NCBI GenBank assembly: GCA_902761225.1
Contig: CACWJQ010000004.1
Coordinates: forward strand, 1 to 64,000
Source: an uncultured Lachnospiraceae bacterium
GTDB lineage: Bacteria; Bacillota; Clostridia; Lachnospirales; Lachnospiraceae
Reading direction: 5' to 3'
DNA length: 64,000 nucleotides
Shown here one piece after another: positions 46,514-54,946 of the stretch. Within the stretch, counting starts at the first letter, position 1. Every line of letters starts with the position of its first letter. Position numbers and translations under genes: made by a program. Under the pieces are notes generated by a model. That model ran no database searches, was not told the DNA's origin, and saw only the letters and a list, made by a program, of their open reading frames with translations.

Positions 46514-46542
46514 TACAAAAGATACGGAAAACTTCCTATAAT
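46514..46542 (+). promoter_or_regulatory. Possible promoter of the MBOAT gene
   Basis: TACAAA at 46514-46519, a 17-base spacer and TATAAT at 46537-46542. The -35 is weak. The leader to the TTG start at 46652 would be about 100 bases and contains several GGTC/GACC-type pairing segments but no clear terminator. Confidence 0.45.
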
Positions 46543-46651
46543 GTATATTTGTGAGTGAGATGGAGGCTGCGGTCTGCGGCCCGGAAGTGATCCGGTATAA
46601 CGGTCGCAGCATAGATATATAAGGACCGGTATACTTGCAAAGGGTGATGTA

Positions 46652-48064
46652 TTGAGCTTTCTTTCTTTAAAATTTTTCATATTCCTGCCCATCGTCCTTG
46701 TGCTGTATTTTGCGGCGAAGGGGCGGGATAAGAATGACCTGGCCAAGACGGTTCTGATACTGGCGTCAGGTGTCTTTTTCTTTCTGTACGGAGCGGAGTC
46801 TTTCCTGATGCTCCTTGCAGTGTCGGTTTTTAATCTCCTGTATTCGAGAGTCCTTCTTAAAAACAGAAAGCCGTTGCTTCTGTGGATCGGAATAGTCGTT
46901 AATGTGCTCCCCCTGCTTGCCTTCAAGTATCTGAATTTCTTCGCGGAAAATATCGTGCACCTTGCGGGCGGACAGTTTACTGCTATTGATATACTTCAGC
47001 CTGTAGCCATCAGCTACTACACCTTCCAGATGATAACCTGGACCGTGGATTCCTACAGGGGAGAGACTAAGGATGTGGGCGTACTGGATTTCCTTGCCTA
47101 TGTGTGGTTCTTCCCCCGCATGATCCTGGGACCCATAACCAGGCATGAGGAGTTCGTCCCCCAGCTTAATGACGGGGAGAGGTTCAGACCTGACCCCGAG
47201 AATATCGCTACCGGTTTTGTGTGGTTCACCGTTGGAATGTCCAAGAAGCTGCTGCTTGCATCCAGGTTCGGTGCGGCTTCCGGTTACGGGTTTATGACTC
47301 TTGGGGGCATGAGCCTTCTTGAGGGATGGCTGTGCTCGGTTGCCTACACCTTCCAGATCTATCTTGATTTCTCAGGATACTGCGATATGGCAGCAGGCGT
47401 TGCCAAGATGTTCAATATAGATATACCGATGAACTTCAACTCGCCTTACAAGGCTGATTCCATAAGTGATTTCTGGAAGAGATGGCATATCTCTCTTACC
47501 ACATTCCTCCGCAGGTATATCTATTTTCCCCTCGGCGGAAACAGGAAGGGCAAGGTCAGGACCTATATCAATATGATGGCCATATTCGTCATCAGCGGCT
47601 TCTGGCACGGTGCAAACTGGACCTTTATTCTGTGGGGTACTCTTCACGGACTGGTAATGATAATGGAGAGACTTTCCGGCGGAGTTCTGAACAAGATCCC
47701 GAAGTTTATAAGGATCCCCGTGACCTTCGCACTGGTCAATATCGGATGGGTGCTGTTCGCCTCCCCCGATATCGCCCAGGCCGGAGCATTCCTTAAGGAG
47801 ATGTTCACCTTCGACAATATAATGCCGGCTGCGGCATTCTATGATTCCTTCGATCTTGGAACGGTTCCCTTCATAAGGTATCATCTGAACATTGCCATCC
47901 CGCTTTTCTACGTGATCACCTTTGCATGTCTTCAGTTTACGAAGAATATATATGAAAAGAAGTACAAACCGAATCTCCGTACAGCCATAGTTACGGGTAT
48001 ACTGTTTACCTGGTCGTTCCTCTATGCAAATGCGGTGAGTGACTTTATCTATTTCCGTTTCTGA
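46652..48064 (+). CDS. MBOAT-family O-acyltransferase (AlgI/DltB-like)
   Basis: Polytopic membrane acyltransferase, 470 residues with about 10 hydrophobic helices. The catalytic His lies in SGFWHGANWTFILWG near 326; the PMNFNSPYKADSISDFWKRWHISLTTFLRRYIYFPLGG-type segment (about 268-305) is diagnostic of AlgI-like MBOATs. The start is a TTG: the family normally opens MSFxSLKF, exactly as here, and no in-frame ATG lies nearby. It is paired with the SGNH-like protein at 48172, as in alginate and other polymer O-acetylation systems. Confidence 0.9.
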   Translation: MSFLSLKFFIFLPIVLVLYFAAKGRDKNDLAKTVLILASGVFFFLYGAESFLMLLAVSVFNLLYSRVLLKNRKPLLLWIGIVVNVLPLLAFKYLNFFAENIVHLAGGQFTAIDILQPVAISYYTFQMITWTVDSYRGETKDVGVLDFLAYVWFFPRMILGPITRHEEFVPQLNDGERFRPDPENIATGFVWFTVGMSKKLLLASRFGAASGYGFMTLGGMSLLEGWLCSVAYTFQIYLDFSGYCDMAAGVAKMFNIDIPMNFNSPYKADSISDFWKRWHISLTTFLRRYIYFPLGGNRKGKVRTYINMMAIFVISGFWHGANWTFILWGTLHGLVMIMERLSGGVLNKIPKFIRIPVTFALVNIGWVLFASPDIAQAGAFLKEMFTFDNIMPAAAFYDSFDLGTVPFIRYHLNIAIPLFYVITFACLQFTKNIYEKKYKPNLRTAIVTGILFTWSFLYANAVSDFIYFRF

Positions 48065-48171
48065 TGCTGAGGGCAGGAAGTGATGCCTGAACTGTACAAA
48101 TACAAGGTGCAGCACAGCGTGATAAATGTATATGCGGGAATCTGCAGTCAGGCTGAATTGTTGATAAGTGT

Positions 48172-49251
48172 ATGGAAGATAAAAAAACCTGGAGAAAATT
48201 TTTAATAGAGCTGCTTGTTATAACCACGCTGCTGATGCTTGCGGTTGCGGGGTTTGTTATCTGTGTGGATCCTTTTTTCCATTATCACGGTCCCCTGGAG
48301 AGCTTTTCCTACATTATGGATAATGAGCGGTATCAGAACGACGGTATCACCAGGAATTTTGAATACGATGCACTGATAACCGGCACATCCGTCTCTGAGA
48401 ATTTCAGGACCTCTCTGGCTGACGAGCTGTTTGGCGTAAGGAGTGTAAAGGCTACCTATGCGGGCGGTTATTATAAGGAGATCGGTGATGGTGAAAGAAG
48501 AGCTCTTGAATATAACCCTGATATACGTCTGGTGATCAGGAGCATGGATACATACTTTGCGGTAACGGATAAGGATTACAGGAATCCCGGAGCCGCCGAT
48601 CCCGTATTTTTGTATGATGACAGCATCTTTAATGACGATGCCTATATATATAACGCAGATGTTCTTTTTGAATATGTAAATGCCGGGATATCCAGAACAG
48701 TGAAGGGCATACCTTCGGATAACTTCGATACGTACATGAGATTTGCGGAGGACAGGCCTCTCGGTGCGGAATATGTTCTCAAGTATGTTGAGACAGTTAA
48801 ACCGGCAGATGAGCAAAAGGGACTGTCAGATGAAGAAAGGGAGATGCTCATCGAAAATGTCAGGGCAAATCTTACCGCCAATATAGCAGCATATCCCGAT
48901 GTGGAATTCTACTATTATTTCCCGCCCTACTGCATAGCTGACTGGGGCGGTGTGCACCTTGTAAAGGGTGATCTTCCTGCAGTGGTTGAGACCATGAGGA
49001 TCATCACAGGCGAAGTGCTTAAGTATGACAATGCCCATGTGTTCTGCTTCTATGATGATCACGAGCTGGTCACGAACCTGGATAATTTCTCGGATCTCCA
49101 GCATTACAGCGGACAGGTTTCCGATATGATCCTTGCATGGATGGCGGCCGGAGAGCACGAACTGACAACTGATACTTATGAAGAGTACTTCGATGAGGTA
49201 GAAGAATTCTATCTGAATTATGATTACTCTGTGCTGATGCCGGGTACCTGA
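48172..49251 (+). CDS. Membrane-anchored SGNH/AlgX-like protein, MBOAT partner
   Basis: 359 residues. One N-terminal membrane helix (about 13-33, LLVITTLLMLAVAGFVICVD) and an extracytoplasmic domain beginning with a block I-like ITGTSVSENF near 65. Later segments FYYYFPPYCIADWG and the C-terminal DLQHYSGQVSDMIL resemble SGNH-type acyltransferase partners, the last with His for a possible DxxH-like position. Position just after the MBOAT gene suggests it transfers the acyl group to an exported glycan or teichoic acid. The ribosome-binding site is poor (GATAAG), so translation may depend on upstream reading. Confidence 0.7.
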   Translation: MEDKKTWRKFLIELLVITTLLMLAVAGFVICVDPFFHYHGPLESFSYIMDNERYQNDGITRNFEYDALITGTSVSENFRTSLADELFGVRSVKATYAGGYYKEIGDGERRALEYNPDIRLVIRSMDTYFAVTDKDYRNPGAADPVFLYDDSIFNDDAYIYNADVLFEYVNAGISRTVKGIPSDNFDTYMRFAEDRPLGAEYVLKYVETVKPADEQKGLSDEEREMLIENVRANLTANIAAYPDVEFYYYFPPYCIADWGGVHLVKGDLPAVVETMRIITGEVLKYDNAHVFCFYDDHELVTNLDNFSDLQHYSGQVSDMILAWMAAGEHELTTDTYEEYFDEVEEFYLNYDYSVLMPGT

Positions 49252-49357
49252 ACATGAAGTGTCATTATCCGTTCACATACAAAGATGCTCTAATATTTTC
49301 ATTCATGTGATCATTCTATCATCATCTTATTTTTTCCGAACTTTCTCCATATTTTGT

Positions 49358-49408
49358 AGTTCACGACAAAAAAGTGAAGTTCACGACAAAAAAGCGAAGT
49401 TCACGACA
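49358..49408 (+). repeat. Three 20-bp direct repeats upstream of the ABC exporter
   Basis: AGTTCACGACA begins at 49358, 49378 and 49398, giving a unit of AGTTCACGACAAAAAAGYGA with exact 20-base spacing (the third copy is shortened). Twenty bases is two helical turns, so a regulator would bind one face of the DNA. The array ends 16 bases before the candidate -35 TTGTGA (49425-49430) with TGATAT at 49447-49452, as expected for an activator of the LytTR or similar type. Confidence 0.6.
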
Positions 49409-49507
49409 ATATTATTGAATGCGCTTGTGACGCTTGCTATCGTGTTTGATATAGGGCGTTTTGCGCATTAACAATTCGATTTCTTTTGATTTTCAGGGAT
49501 TGAAAAT

Positions 49508-50389
49508 ATGGAAATAAACGGTTTGTCAAAATCTTATAATGGCACAACGGTATTGGATATAGATCATCTGTCTATTAAGACGGGACGGTTTTATGCAATT
49601 GTTGGAGAGAACGGAGCTGGGAAAACTACTCTGTTCAGGATTCTGGCGGGATTGACACCTCCAACAGGAGGGACAGTCACATTTTCGGAAAATAATGAAT
49701 CCATAGGTGTGATGATTGAAAGACCGGCGGTGGAACTTAACATGACTGCTAAAGAGAATCTTCTATGGGCATCAAAATTATACGGCGAAGATAAGTGCGA
49801 GAAAATTGATGAAATCCTAGAGATGGTGAATTTATCCACAGGAAAGAAGAAAGTTAAAGCATTTTCTCTTGGGATGAAGCAGCGTTTAGGTATAGCCATG
49901 AGCCTTATACATAATCCGGATCTAATGATCCTGGATGAACCGATGAATGGCTTAGACCCGACCGGAATGATCGAATTACGTAATATTTTACTGAATATAA
50001 ATAAAAACGGAACGACCATCATTCTGTCAAGTCATATGCTTGAAGAAGTATATAAGATGGCTACCGATTATATATTCATTAAAAAAGGAAAGATCGTAAA
50101 TTCCATCTCCATGTCTGAGATGGAAGACTTGGAATCATTTGAACATATTATAAAGACAACAGATAATGCAAGAACTCTTCATATTCTTCAGAATGATCTA
50201 GGGTGTGAAACACGTATAAGAAACGATGAGATCATGTTTGATATACAGGAAGAAAGCATTCAGGTTCTTTCTAAAAAACTGTCTGATGAAGATATCTATA
50301 TCCTCTGCCTGTATAAAAAGGACTTCAATATTGAAGAGTATTACATAGACATCATGAAAGATCGTGCGGAGACCATAATTCAAAAATGA
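49508..50389 (+). CDS. ABC exporter ATP-binding protein (bacitracin/lantibiotic-type)
   Basis: 293 residues. Walker A GENGAGKTTLF near residue 35, signature FSLGMKQRLGIAMSL near 122, Walker B LMILDEPMNGLDP, switch His in ILSSHMLEEV. The ENGAGKTT and SLGMKQRL forms place it in the CcmA/BcrA/LanF group that exports or gives immunity to peptide antibiotics. It starts an AT-rich three-gene set and overlaps its permease by 4 bases. GGGATTGAAAAT precedes the ATG. Codon use (ATA, TTA, AAA) differs from the flanking genes. Confidence 0.88.
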   Translation: MEINGLSKSYNGTTVLDIDHLSIKTGRFYAIVGENGAGKTTLFRILAGLTPPTGGTVTFSENNESIGVMIERPAVELNMTAKENLLWASKLYGEDKCEKIDEILEMVNLSTGKKKVKAFSLGMKQRLGIAMSLIHNPDLMILDEPMNGLDPTGMIELRNILLNINKNGTTIILSSHMLEEVYKMATDYIFIKKGKIVNSISMSEMEDLESFEHIIKTTDNARTLHILQNDLGCETRIRNDEIMFDIQEESIQVLSKKLSDEDIYILCLYKKDFNIEEYYIDIMKDRAETIIQK

Positions 50390-51117
50390 AAAATATAATC
50401 AAATCGGATTTGTATTTTCATAAATTGAACATAAGAATATATATAGTTGCAGTACTGATAATGATCGCATTATTCATAAGCTCGGGATTTGATAAAGCGG
50501 ATGATGCCATGATCATACCATTACATGAGATAGTAATGATTTCCGTAATGCAGTTATCGTTTATCTCCATCATCACACTGACGATAGTCACTAGTTATTT
50601 TCAGGGAAAAATGTTCGAAAACAGATTTCTCATATACCAGATTTCAAATTATGGAAAGAAGCAAACGATTTTTTCAAAGATTATAGTCCAATGTATTGCG
50701 AATCTGATAATTCTGGCATTAACACTTATTACATGTGTCACGCTGCTTTGTTCTGTATTACACCCGGGTAAATTTGCTTTCGATATTAATACGTTAATCG
50801 TGGTGTCTGCTTTTCTTGTCCTGATCGTCAGATTTACTATCAGATTGGTTATTATAAACTTTTATGCAAGGAATGGAGTTCTGGCAGGAATCATTGGATG
50901 GCTTTGGATTGTTGCCGAGCTGCTTCCCTGGATGTTTGGAAATCAATTCGGTAATGAAAGATTATTATTATTCTCAAAACTATTTTTGGCCGGACAGATG
51001 AATTATTTATCTACTTCAGAGGATGTCCTTCATTTCATTCCCTTTGTTATAGTTATGAGCATTATAGAAACCTGTGCGGAATGTTTTCTTGTTTTTAAAA
51101 AGAAGGAAGTATTTTAA
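50386..51117 (+). CDS. ABC-2 type permease
   Basis: 243 residues with six hydrophobic helices and a short N-terminal cytosolic stretch, typical of ABC-2 permeases (MutE/LanE, BcrB-like). Coupled by ATGA overlap to the ATPase, so the pair forms the exporter. AT-rich like its neighbours. Substrate is unknown; antimicrobial-peptide export or self-protection is the usual role of such pairs. Confidence 0.8.
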   Translation: MKNIIKSDLYFHKLNIRIYIVAVLIMIALFISSGFDKADDAMIIPLHEIVMISVMQLSFISIITLTIVTSYFQGKMFENRFLIYQISNYGKKQTIFSKIIVQCIANLIILALTLITCVTLLCSVLHPGKFAFDINTLIVVSAFLVLIVRFTIRLVIINFYARNGVLAGIIGWLWIVAELLPWMFGNQFGNERLLLFSKLFLAGQMNYLSTSEDVLHFIPFVIVMSIIETCAECFLVFKKKEVF

Positions 51118-51193
51118 TGGCTACGATACAGTATCACTAAGTGATGATAAGAATCGAAATGTTTTTGTGGGATTTTAAGCGAAGCGAGGATTT

Positions 51194-52369
51194 GTGAAGG
51201 AAATTAGAAAATTAGGATTATTTACTTTTTTTCGTAGTTTGACGTTTTTTGCTCCGATAAGTGTAATGTTTTATTGCGAAAATGGACTGTCGTATTTCCA
51301 GATAATGATCCTGCAATCCATATATGGGATGATGACTGCTCTTTTTGAAATACCATCAGGCGCATTGTCAGATATCATTGGCAGAAAAAAGACGCTGATA
51401 TTTGGGACGATCATGTTTGCCATGGCATTTGCGTGCGGTTCTGTTGGACATTCGGTGGCACCGTTCGTGGTGATGCAGGTGATGGCAGCGGCCGGACAAA
51501 GCTGCTACTCCGGAACGTTTGTGTCCTTAATGTATGAGGATGTTATAGAGGATAAAAGTATTATTAAGAGTGTGAACCATATTTTTGCTACGATGCAGTC
51601 AATAAATATATCCGGTGTTCTGTTATCAGCACTACTATCATCTGTAGTTGTTAAAATGGCAGGGATGAGATATACATATCATTTAACCCTTGCTGCATAC
51701 ATTGTTACTTTTGTGATTTCTTTGTTTTTGAAAGACCAAAGATCCGGTAATGATGGAAAGAAAAGTTTGGGATTCAGTGAATATCTATTTCAGCTAAAAC
51801 AAAATTATAAGTGCATCACTGAAAATGGTATTGAATTGATAATGATGGATTTACTGTTGTATGCGATGTTTGCCAATACCTTTTCGTATATTGAACAGCC
51901 TATTTTAACAGGAAATGGATTGAATATTGAATTGCTGGGTGTGGTGACTGTGACCATGACCGTGGGTGTTCTGATCGCACTGAAGCTGTTTCCGTATTTG
52001 GAAAGGGGGATTAGCACTCAAAAAGGGATATTCGCTTTTACGTTATCGGCGATCATTCTGACGTTTTCTAATTTCTTTATCAATAATATCTTCTTTAATG
52101 TGATATCGTTTTTGTTTCTGACGGTTGTATTGCGTTTTAGAGAGATAATTCTGACAAATGAAATAAATAAATATATTAATAATGATAGCAGGGCCACATT
52201 TATGTCAGTGGTTTCTGCGCTTCAAATGGCTGGGATGGCTGCTCTTGGATTGGTGGCGGGCAAAATAGCTGATGTCTCAATAAGTTATACTATTGTTTTC
52301 CTGTGTAGTGTTATGTTTGGGGTGTATATGATATTGACTATGGTTAGGCGCCGCAAGACTTTAAAATAA
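51194..52369 (+). CDS. MFS transporter
   Basis: 391 residues, 12 predicted helices. The MFS motif A-type loop appears as GALSDIIGRKKTLIFGT near residue 58. The opening LGLFTFFRSLTFFAPI and the loop are typical of drug/metabolite exporters of Firmicutes. The start is a GTG with AAGCGAGGA 4-11 bases before it. It lies 76 bases after the ABC-2 permease, in the same AT-rich stretch. Substrate unknown. Confidence 0.85.
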   Translation: MKEIRKLGLFTFFRSLTFFAPISVMFYCENGLSYFQIMILQSIYGMMTALFEIPSGALSDIIGRKKTLIFGTIMFAMAFACGSVGHSVAPFVVMQVMAAAGQSCYSGTFVSLMYEDVIEDKSIIKSVNHIFATMQSINISGVLLSALLSSVVVKMAGMRYTYHLTLAAYIVTFVISLFLKDQRSGNDGKKSLGFSEYLFQLKQNYKCITENGIELIMMDLLLYAMFANTFSYIEQPILTGNGLNIELLGVVTVTMTVGVLIALKLFPYLERGISTQKGIFAFTLSAIILTFSNFFINNIFFNVISFLFLTVVLRFREIILTNEINKYINNDSRATFMSVVSALQMAGMAALGLVAGKIADVSISYTIVFLCSVMFGVYMILTMVRRRKTLK

Positions 52370-52458
52370 TGAGTAGGTTCCGGAATGGAAGGAGTTGTTT
52401 TCTATTTGTACTGTTTAGGCAGAGGTGGTACCTTTATGACATTGTCAACATAAAAATA

Positions 52459-52495
52459 ATTAAAATTTAGCAAAAATCCCAAGTTAAAATTTAAC
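52459..52495. promoter_or_regulatory. Two LacI operators before the regulator gene
   Basis: ATTAAAATTTAGC (52459-52471) and the perfect palindrome GTTAAAATTTAAC (52483-52495), 24 bases apart. The second overlaps the -35 TTAAAA (52484-52489) of a promoter with TATAAT at 52507-52512 (17-base spacer). This points to autorepression by the LacI protein at 52656. Confidence 0.65.
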
Positions 52496-52510
52496 CTAAT
52501 CTATATTATA

Positions 52511-52545
52511 ATGCATGCATAAGGATATCATCCCTGTGCATGCAT
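52511..52545 (+). repeat. ATGCATGCA inverted repeat at the lacI transcription start
   Basis: ATGCATGCA (52511-52519) and TGCATGCAT (52537-52545) are perfect 9-base arms; inside the loop GGAT/ATCC (52523-52526 / 52530-52533) forms a second small stem. T-rich sequence follows (52546-52555). Because the left arm overlaps the -10 box, it is more likely a DNA-level site than an RNA terminator. Confidence 0.45.
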
Positions 52546-52655
52546 TTTATTTTTCCGGAGAACAGCGGAAGCTGCATGCGGCAGGCGGGATTGCTGAACG
52601 GGTTGACTGTAAGTATGGATATAGCGGTCTGTGATGACCGGGTGAGGTAAAGCAT

Positions 52656-53669
52656 ATGGGTGAAAAGGTAAGACTTGCGGATATAGCGGAAAAGACCGGC
52701 GTATCAATCGTTTCTGTTTCGAAGGCTCTTTCCGGAAAGGGCGGAGTGAGCAGGCAGAAGCTTGAGGAGATACAAAAGGTTGCCAAGGAGCTTGGGTATG
52801 AGCCACATACATATGCGGCGCGCCATCCCAGCTGTCACGTCGGGATAATAACACGTGACGGATATATGGCGAGATTCTCCAGCTTTTACTGGCAGATGTA
52901 TCAGTATATGAACAAGATCTCGTCGATGATGGGAAGCTTTGCAATGCTTGAGATCCTGTCCCCGGATATGGAGAAGAATCTTGAGATGCCCAGGCTTCTT
53001 GAGGAAGGCAAGATCGATGCATATGTGGTAATGGGCAATATCTTTGATGAGTATCTGGAAGAGATGAGAAGGAGATATAACATCCCCTTTGTGTATCTCG
53101 ATTTTGCGGATTCTGACGAAAGCCATACCTGTGTCATATCCGACAGCTTCTACGGAGCCTATGCCATGACCAATTATCTGTATGATATGGGCCATGAGAA
53201 GATCGCCTATGTGGGAACCCTGCTGTCAACGGGATCCATAACCGACAGATACCTTGGGTATCAGAAGTCTGTACTTGAGCACGGCGGCAGGATAAAGAAG
53301 GAATGGATAATAGATGACCGTGATCTTAAGAGCGGATATATAGACACGGAAAAGAAGCTGATCCTTCCCAAGGATATGCCTACAGCATTCTTCTGTAACT
53401 GCGATCTGACCGCCGGACACCTTATCAGGAAGCTGGAAAGAAGCGGGTACAGAGTTCCCAGGGATATCTCTGTTGCAGGATATGATAACTACATGTATCC
53501 GGGCGTATGCGATACCGAGATCACAACCTACGGAGTGGACCTTGAGGAAATGTCCAGACAGGCCGTGGAGCTGGCACTTCAGGGGGCCTGGGGCGAAGCT
53601 CATAAAAAGGGCGTGCACATAGTGAGCGGTAAACTGGTCAAAAAGGACAGTGTCAGGAAGATAAACTAG
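52656..53669 (+). CDS. LacI-family transcription regulator of the mannan operon
   Basis: 337 residues. The N-terminal HTH (RLADIAEKTGVSIVSVSKAL, residues 6-25) and hinge are followed by a type I PBP sensor domain (VGIITRDG, VPRDISVAGYDNY near 270). It lies just upstream of the mannan genes in the same direction, with matching AT-rich palindromes before itself and before the operon, so it likely represses both until a mannan-derived sugar binds. GTGAGGTAAAG precedes the ATG. Confidence 0.9.
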   Translation: MGEKVRLADIAEKTGVSIVSVSKALSGKGGVSRQKLEEIQKVAKELGYEPHTYAARHPSCHVGIITRDGYMARFSSFYWQMYQYMNKISSMMGSFAMLEILSPDMEKNLEMPRLLEEGKIDAYVVMGNIFDEYLEEMRRRYNIPFVYLDFADSDESHTCVISDSFYGAYAMTNYLYDMGHEKIAYVGTLLSTGSITDRYLGYQKSVLEHGGRIKKEWIIDDRDLKSGYIDTEKKLILPKDMPTAFFCNCDLTAGHLIRKLERSGYRVPRDISVAGYDNYMYPGVCDTEITTYGVDLEEMSRQAVELALQGAWGEAHKKGVHIVSGKLVKKDSVRKIN

Positions 53670-53687
53670 TATTAATAAAAATGCATA

Positions 53688-53824
53688 GTTAAATTTAGTT
53701 AAAAGTGGTTTAAGCGACGAAAACGCAAAAACACGCAGAAAACCTTTGAGAAATTGAAATTTCTGATATATACTCACCTCATGGAAATGAATTAAATTTA
53801 ATTATAAACAAGTTAAAAATTAAC
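53688..53824. promoter_or_regulatory. Three LacI-type operators before the mannan operon
   Basis: GTTAAATTTAG (53688-53698), the perfect 14-bp palindrome AATTAAATTTAATT (53790-53803) and GTTAAAAATTAAC (53812-53824). They share the RTTAAA-TTTAAY core with the sites before lacI. The middle site lies about 10-22 bases after the predicted transcription start, the first about 58 bases before the -35, so looping or road-block repression is possible. Confidence 0.65.
53746..53774 (+). promoter_or_regulatory. Promoter of the mannan operon with internal palindrome
   Basis: TTGAGA at 53746-53751, a 17-base spacer and TATACT at 53769-53774. A separate perfect palindrome, AGAAATT-GA-AATTTCT (53749-53764), fills the spacer and overlaps the -35 end; it differs from the TTAAA-type operators and may bind a second regulator. 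Confidence 0.65.
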
Positions 53825-53840
53825 CAACTAACAAGAAATT

Positions 53841-53862
53841 GGATCCGCACAGTTCCGGATCC
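53841..53862 (+). other. Leader hairpin before the first GH130 gene
   Basis: GGATCCG (53841-53847) and CGGATCC (53856-53862), a 7-bp GC-rich stem with an 8-base loop, ending 8 bases before the ribosome-binding site AGGAG. There is no T-run. It probably stabilises the mRNA or shapes translation start. Confidence 0.4.
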
Positions 53863-53881
53863 CCATCAAAAGGAGAAAAAC

Positions 53882-54907
53882 ATGAGCGATATCAAGATCC
53901 TTAACGCACCCGATGTTCCCAACATGCCCTGGCAGGACGGCCCCGATTCATTCCAGGATGCTCCCATCTGGAGATATAAGGAGAATCCCATCATAGGCCG
54001 CAATCCCATCGAGGGTGTTGCAAGAATATTCAATAGTGCGGTCGTAGCATATGAAGGAGCTTTCGTCGGTGTGTTCAGAGGCGAGCAGAGAAACGGTGTA
54101 TCCTTCATCTACTTCGGAAGAAGCAAGGACGGTATCCACTGGGATTTCGAACATGACAAGATCAGATTCGTTGATGAAGAGGGCAAGGAGTTCATGCCCG
54201 TATACGCATACGATCCCAGACTTGTAAAGGTAGAGGATACCTATTATGCCATCTGGTGCCAGGATTTCTTCGGAGCAGCCATCGGTATCGCCAAGACTAC
54301 GGATTTCAAGACCTTTACCAGAATTGAGAATCCGTTCATTCCTTTCAACAGAAATGCGGTGCTCTTCCCCAGGAAGATAAACGGGAATTATGTTCTTCTT
54401 TCAAGACCTTCGGATTCCGGCCACACTCCCTTTGGCGACATCTTCCTGTCACAGAGCCCCGACATGACTTATTGGGGCAAGCACCGCCACGTCATGAGCA
54501 GGAGCTATGAGTGGTGGGAGAGCCTTAAGATCGGAGGAGGCGCTGCACCTATCGAGACTACTGAAGGATGGCTTATGTTCTATCACGGTGTCTCAGGTAC
54601 CTGCAACGGATATGTATACTCCATCGGCGGTGCGATCCTCGATATCAACGAGCCCTCCAAGGTTCTCTACAGATGCGAGAACTTCCTGCTCACTCCCGAA
54701 GAGTGGTATGAGGAGAGGGGATTCGTTCCCAATGTATGCTTCCCCTGCGCGACCGTTCACGATCCCGCTACCGGAAGGATAGCTCTTTACTACGGATGCG
54801 CTGACAGCTACGTATCTCTTGCATTCACTAAGGTTGACCTTATCGTGGATTATATCAAGGCACACAGCCATGTAACCGATACCGACACAGAACTCGGTAT
54901 CAGATAA
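53882..54907 (+). CDS. GH130 beta-1,4-mannooligosaccharide phosphorylase (RaMP2-like)
   Basis: Cytosolic phosphorylase releasing mannose 1-phosphate from the non-reducing end of beta-1,4-mannooligosaccharides. 341 residues of five-bladed propeller; RIFNSAVVAYEGAFVGVFRGE and the catalytic Asp in YAYDPRLVKVEDTYY (near 118) are GH130 hallmarks. Length and the WWESLKIGGGAAPIETTEGWL segment fit the GH130_2 group rather than the longer mannosylglucose phosphorylase, which is present separately at 56231. AAAAGGAGAAAA precedes the ATG. First gene of the mannan operon. Confidence 0.85.
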   Translation: MSDIKILNAPDVPNMPWQDGPDSFQDAPIWRYKENPIIGRNPIEGVARIFNSAVVAYEGAFVGVFRGEQRNGVSFIYFGRSKDGIHWDFEHDKIRFVDEEGKEFMPVYAYDPRLVKVEDTYYAIWCQDFFGAAIGIAKTTDFKTFTRIENPFIPFNRNAVLFPRKINGNYVLLSRPSDSGHTPFGDIFLSQSPDMTYWGKHRHVMSRSYEWWESLKIGGGAAPIETTEGWLMFYHGVSGTCNGYVYSIGGAILDINEPSKVLYRCENFLLTPEEWYEERGFVPNVCFPCATVHDPATGRIALYYGCADSYVSLAFTKVDLIVDYIKAHSHVTDTDTELGIR

Positions 54908-54946
54908 GGATCCGGGGTATCTGAATTTACGAGTAAAGGGCGCGGG

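Noticed and set aside
48083-48205. 40-codon ORF with AGGAAG before it, overlapping the start of the SGNH-like gene
   Set aside because: No homology can be judged and it runs out of frame into a clear gene. It might support coupling, but it is not reported as a gene.
49358-49408. CRISPR array
   Set aside because: Only three 20-base units with no unique spacers and no cas genes; better read as regulator binding sites.
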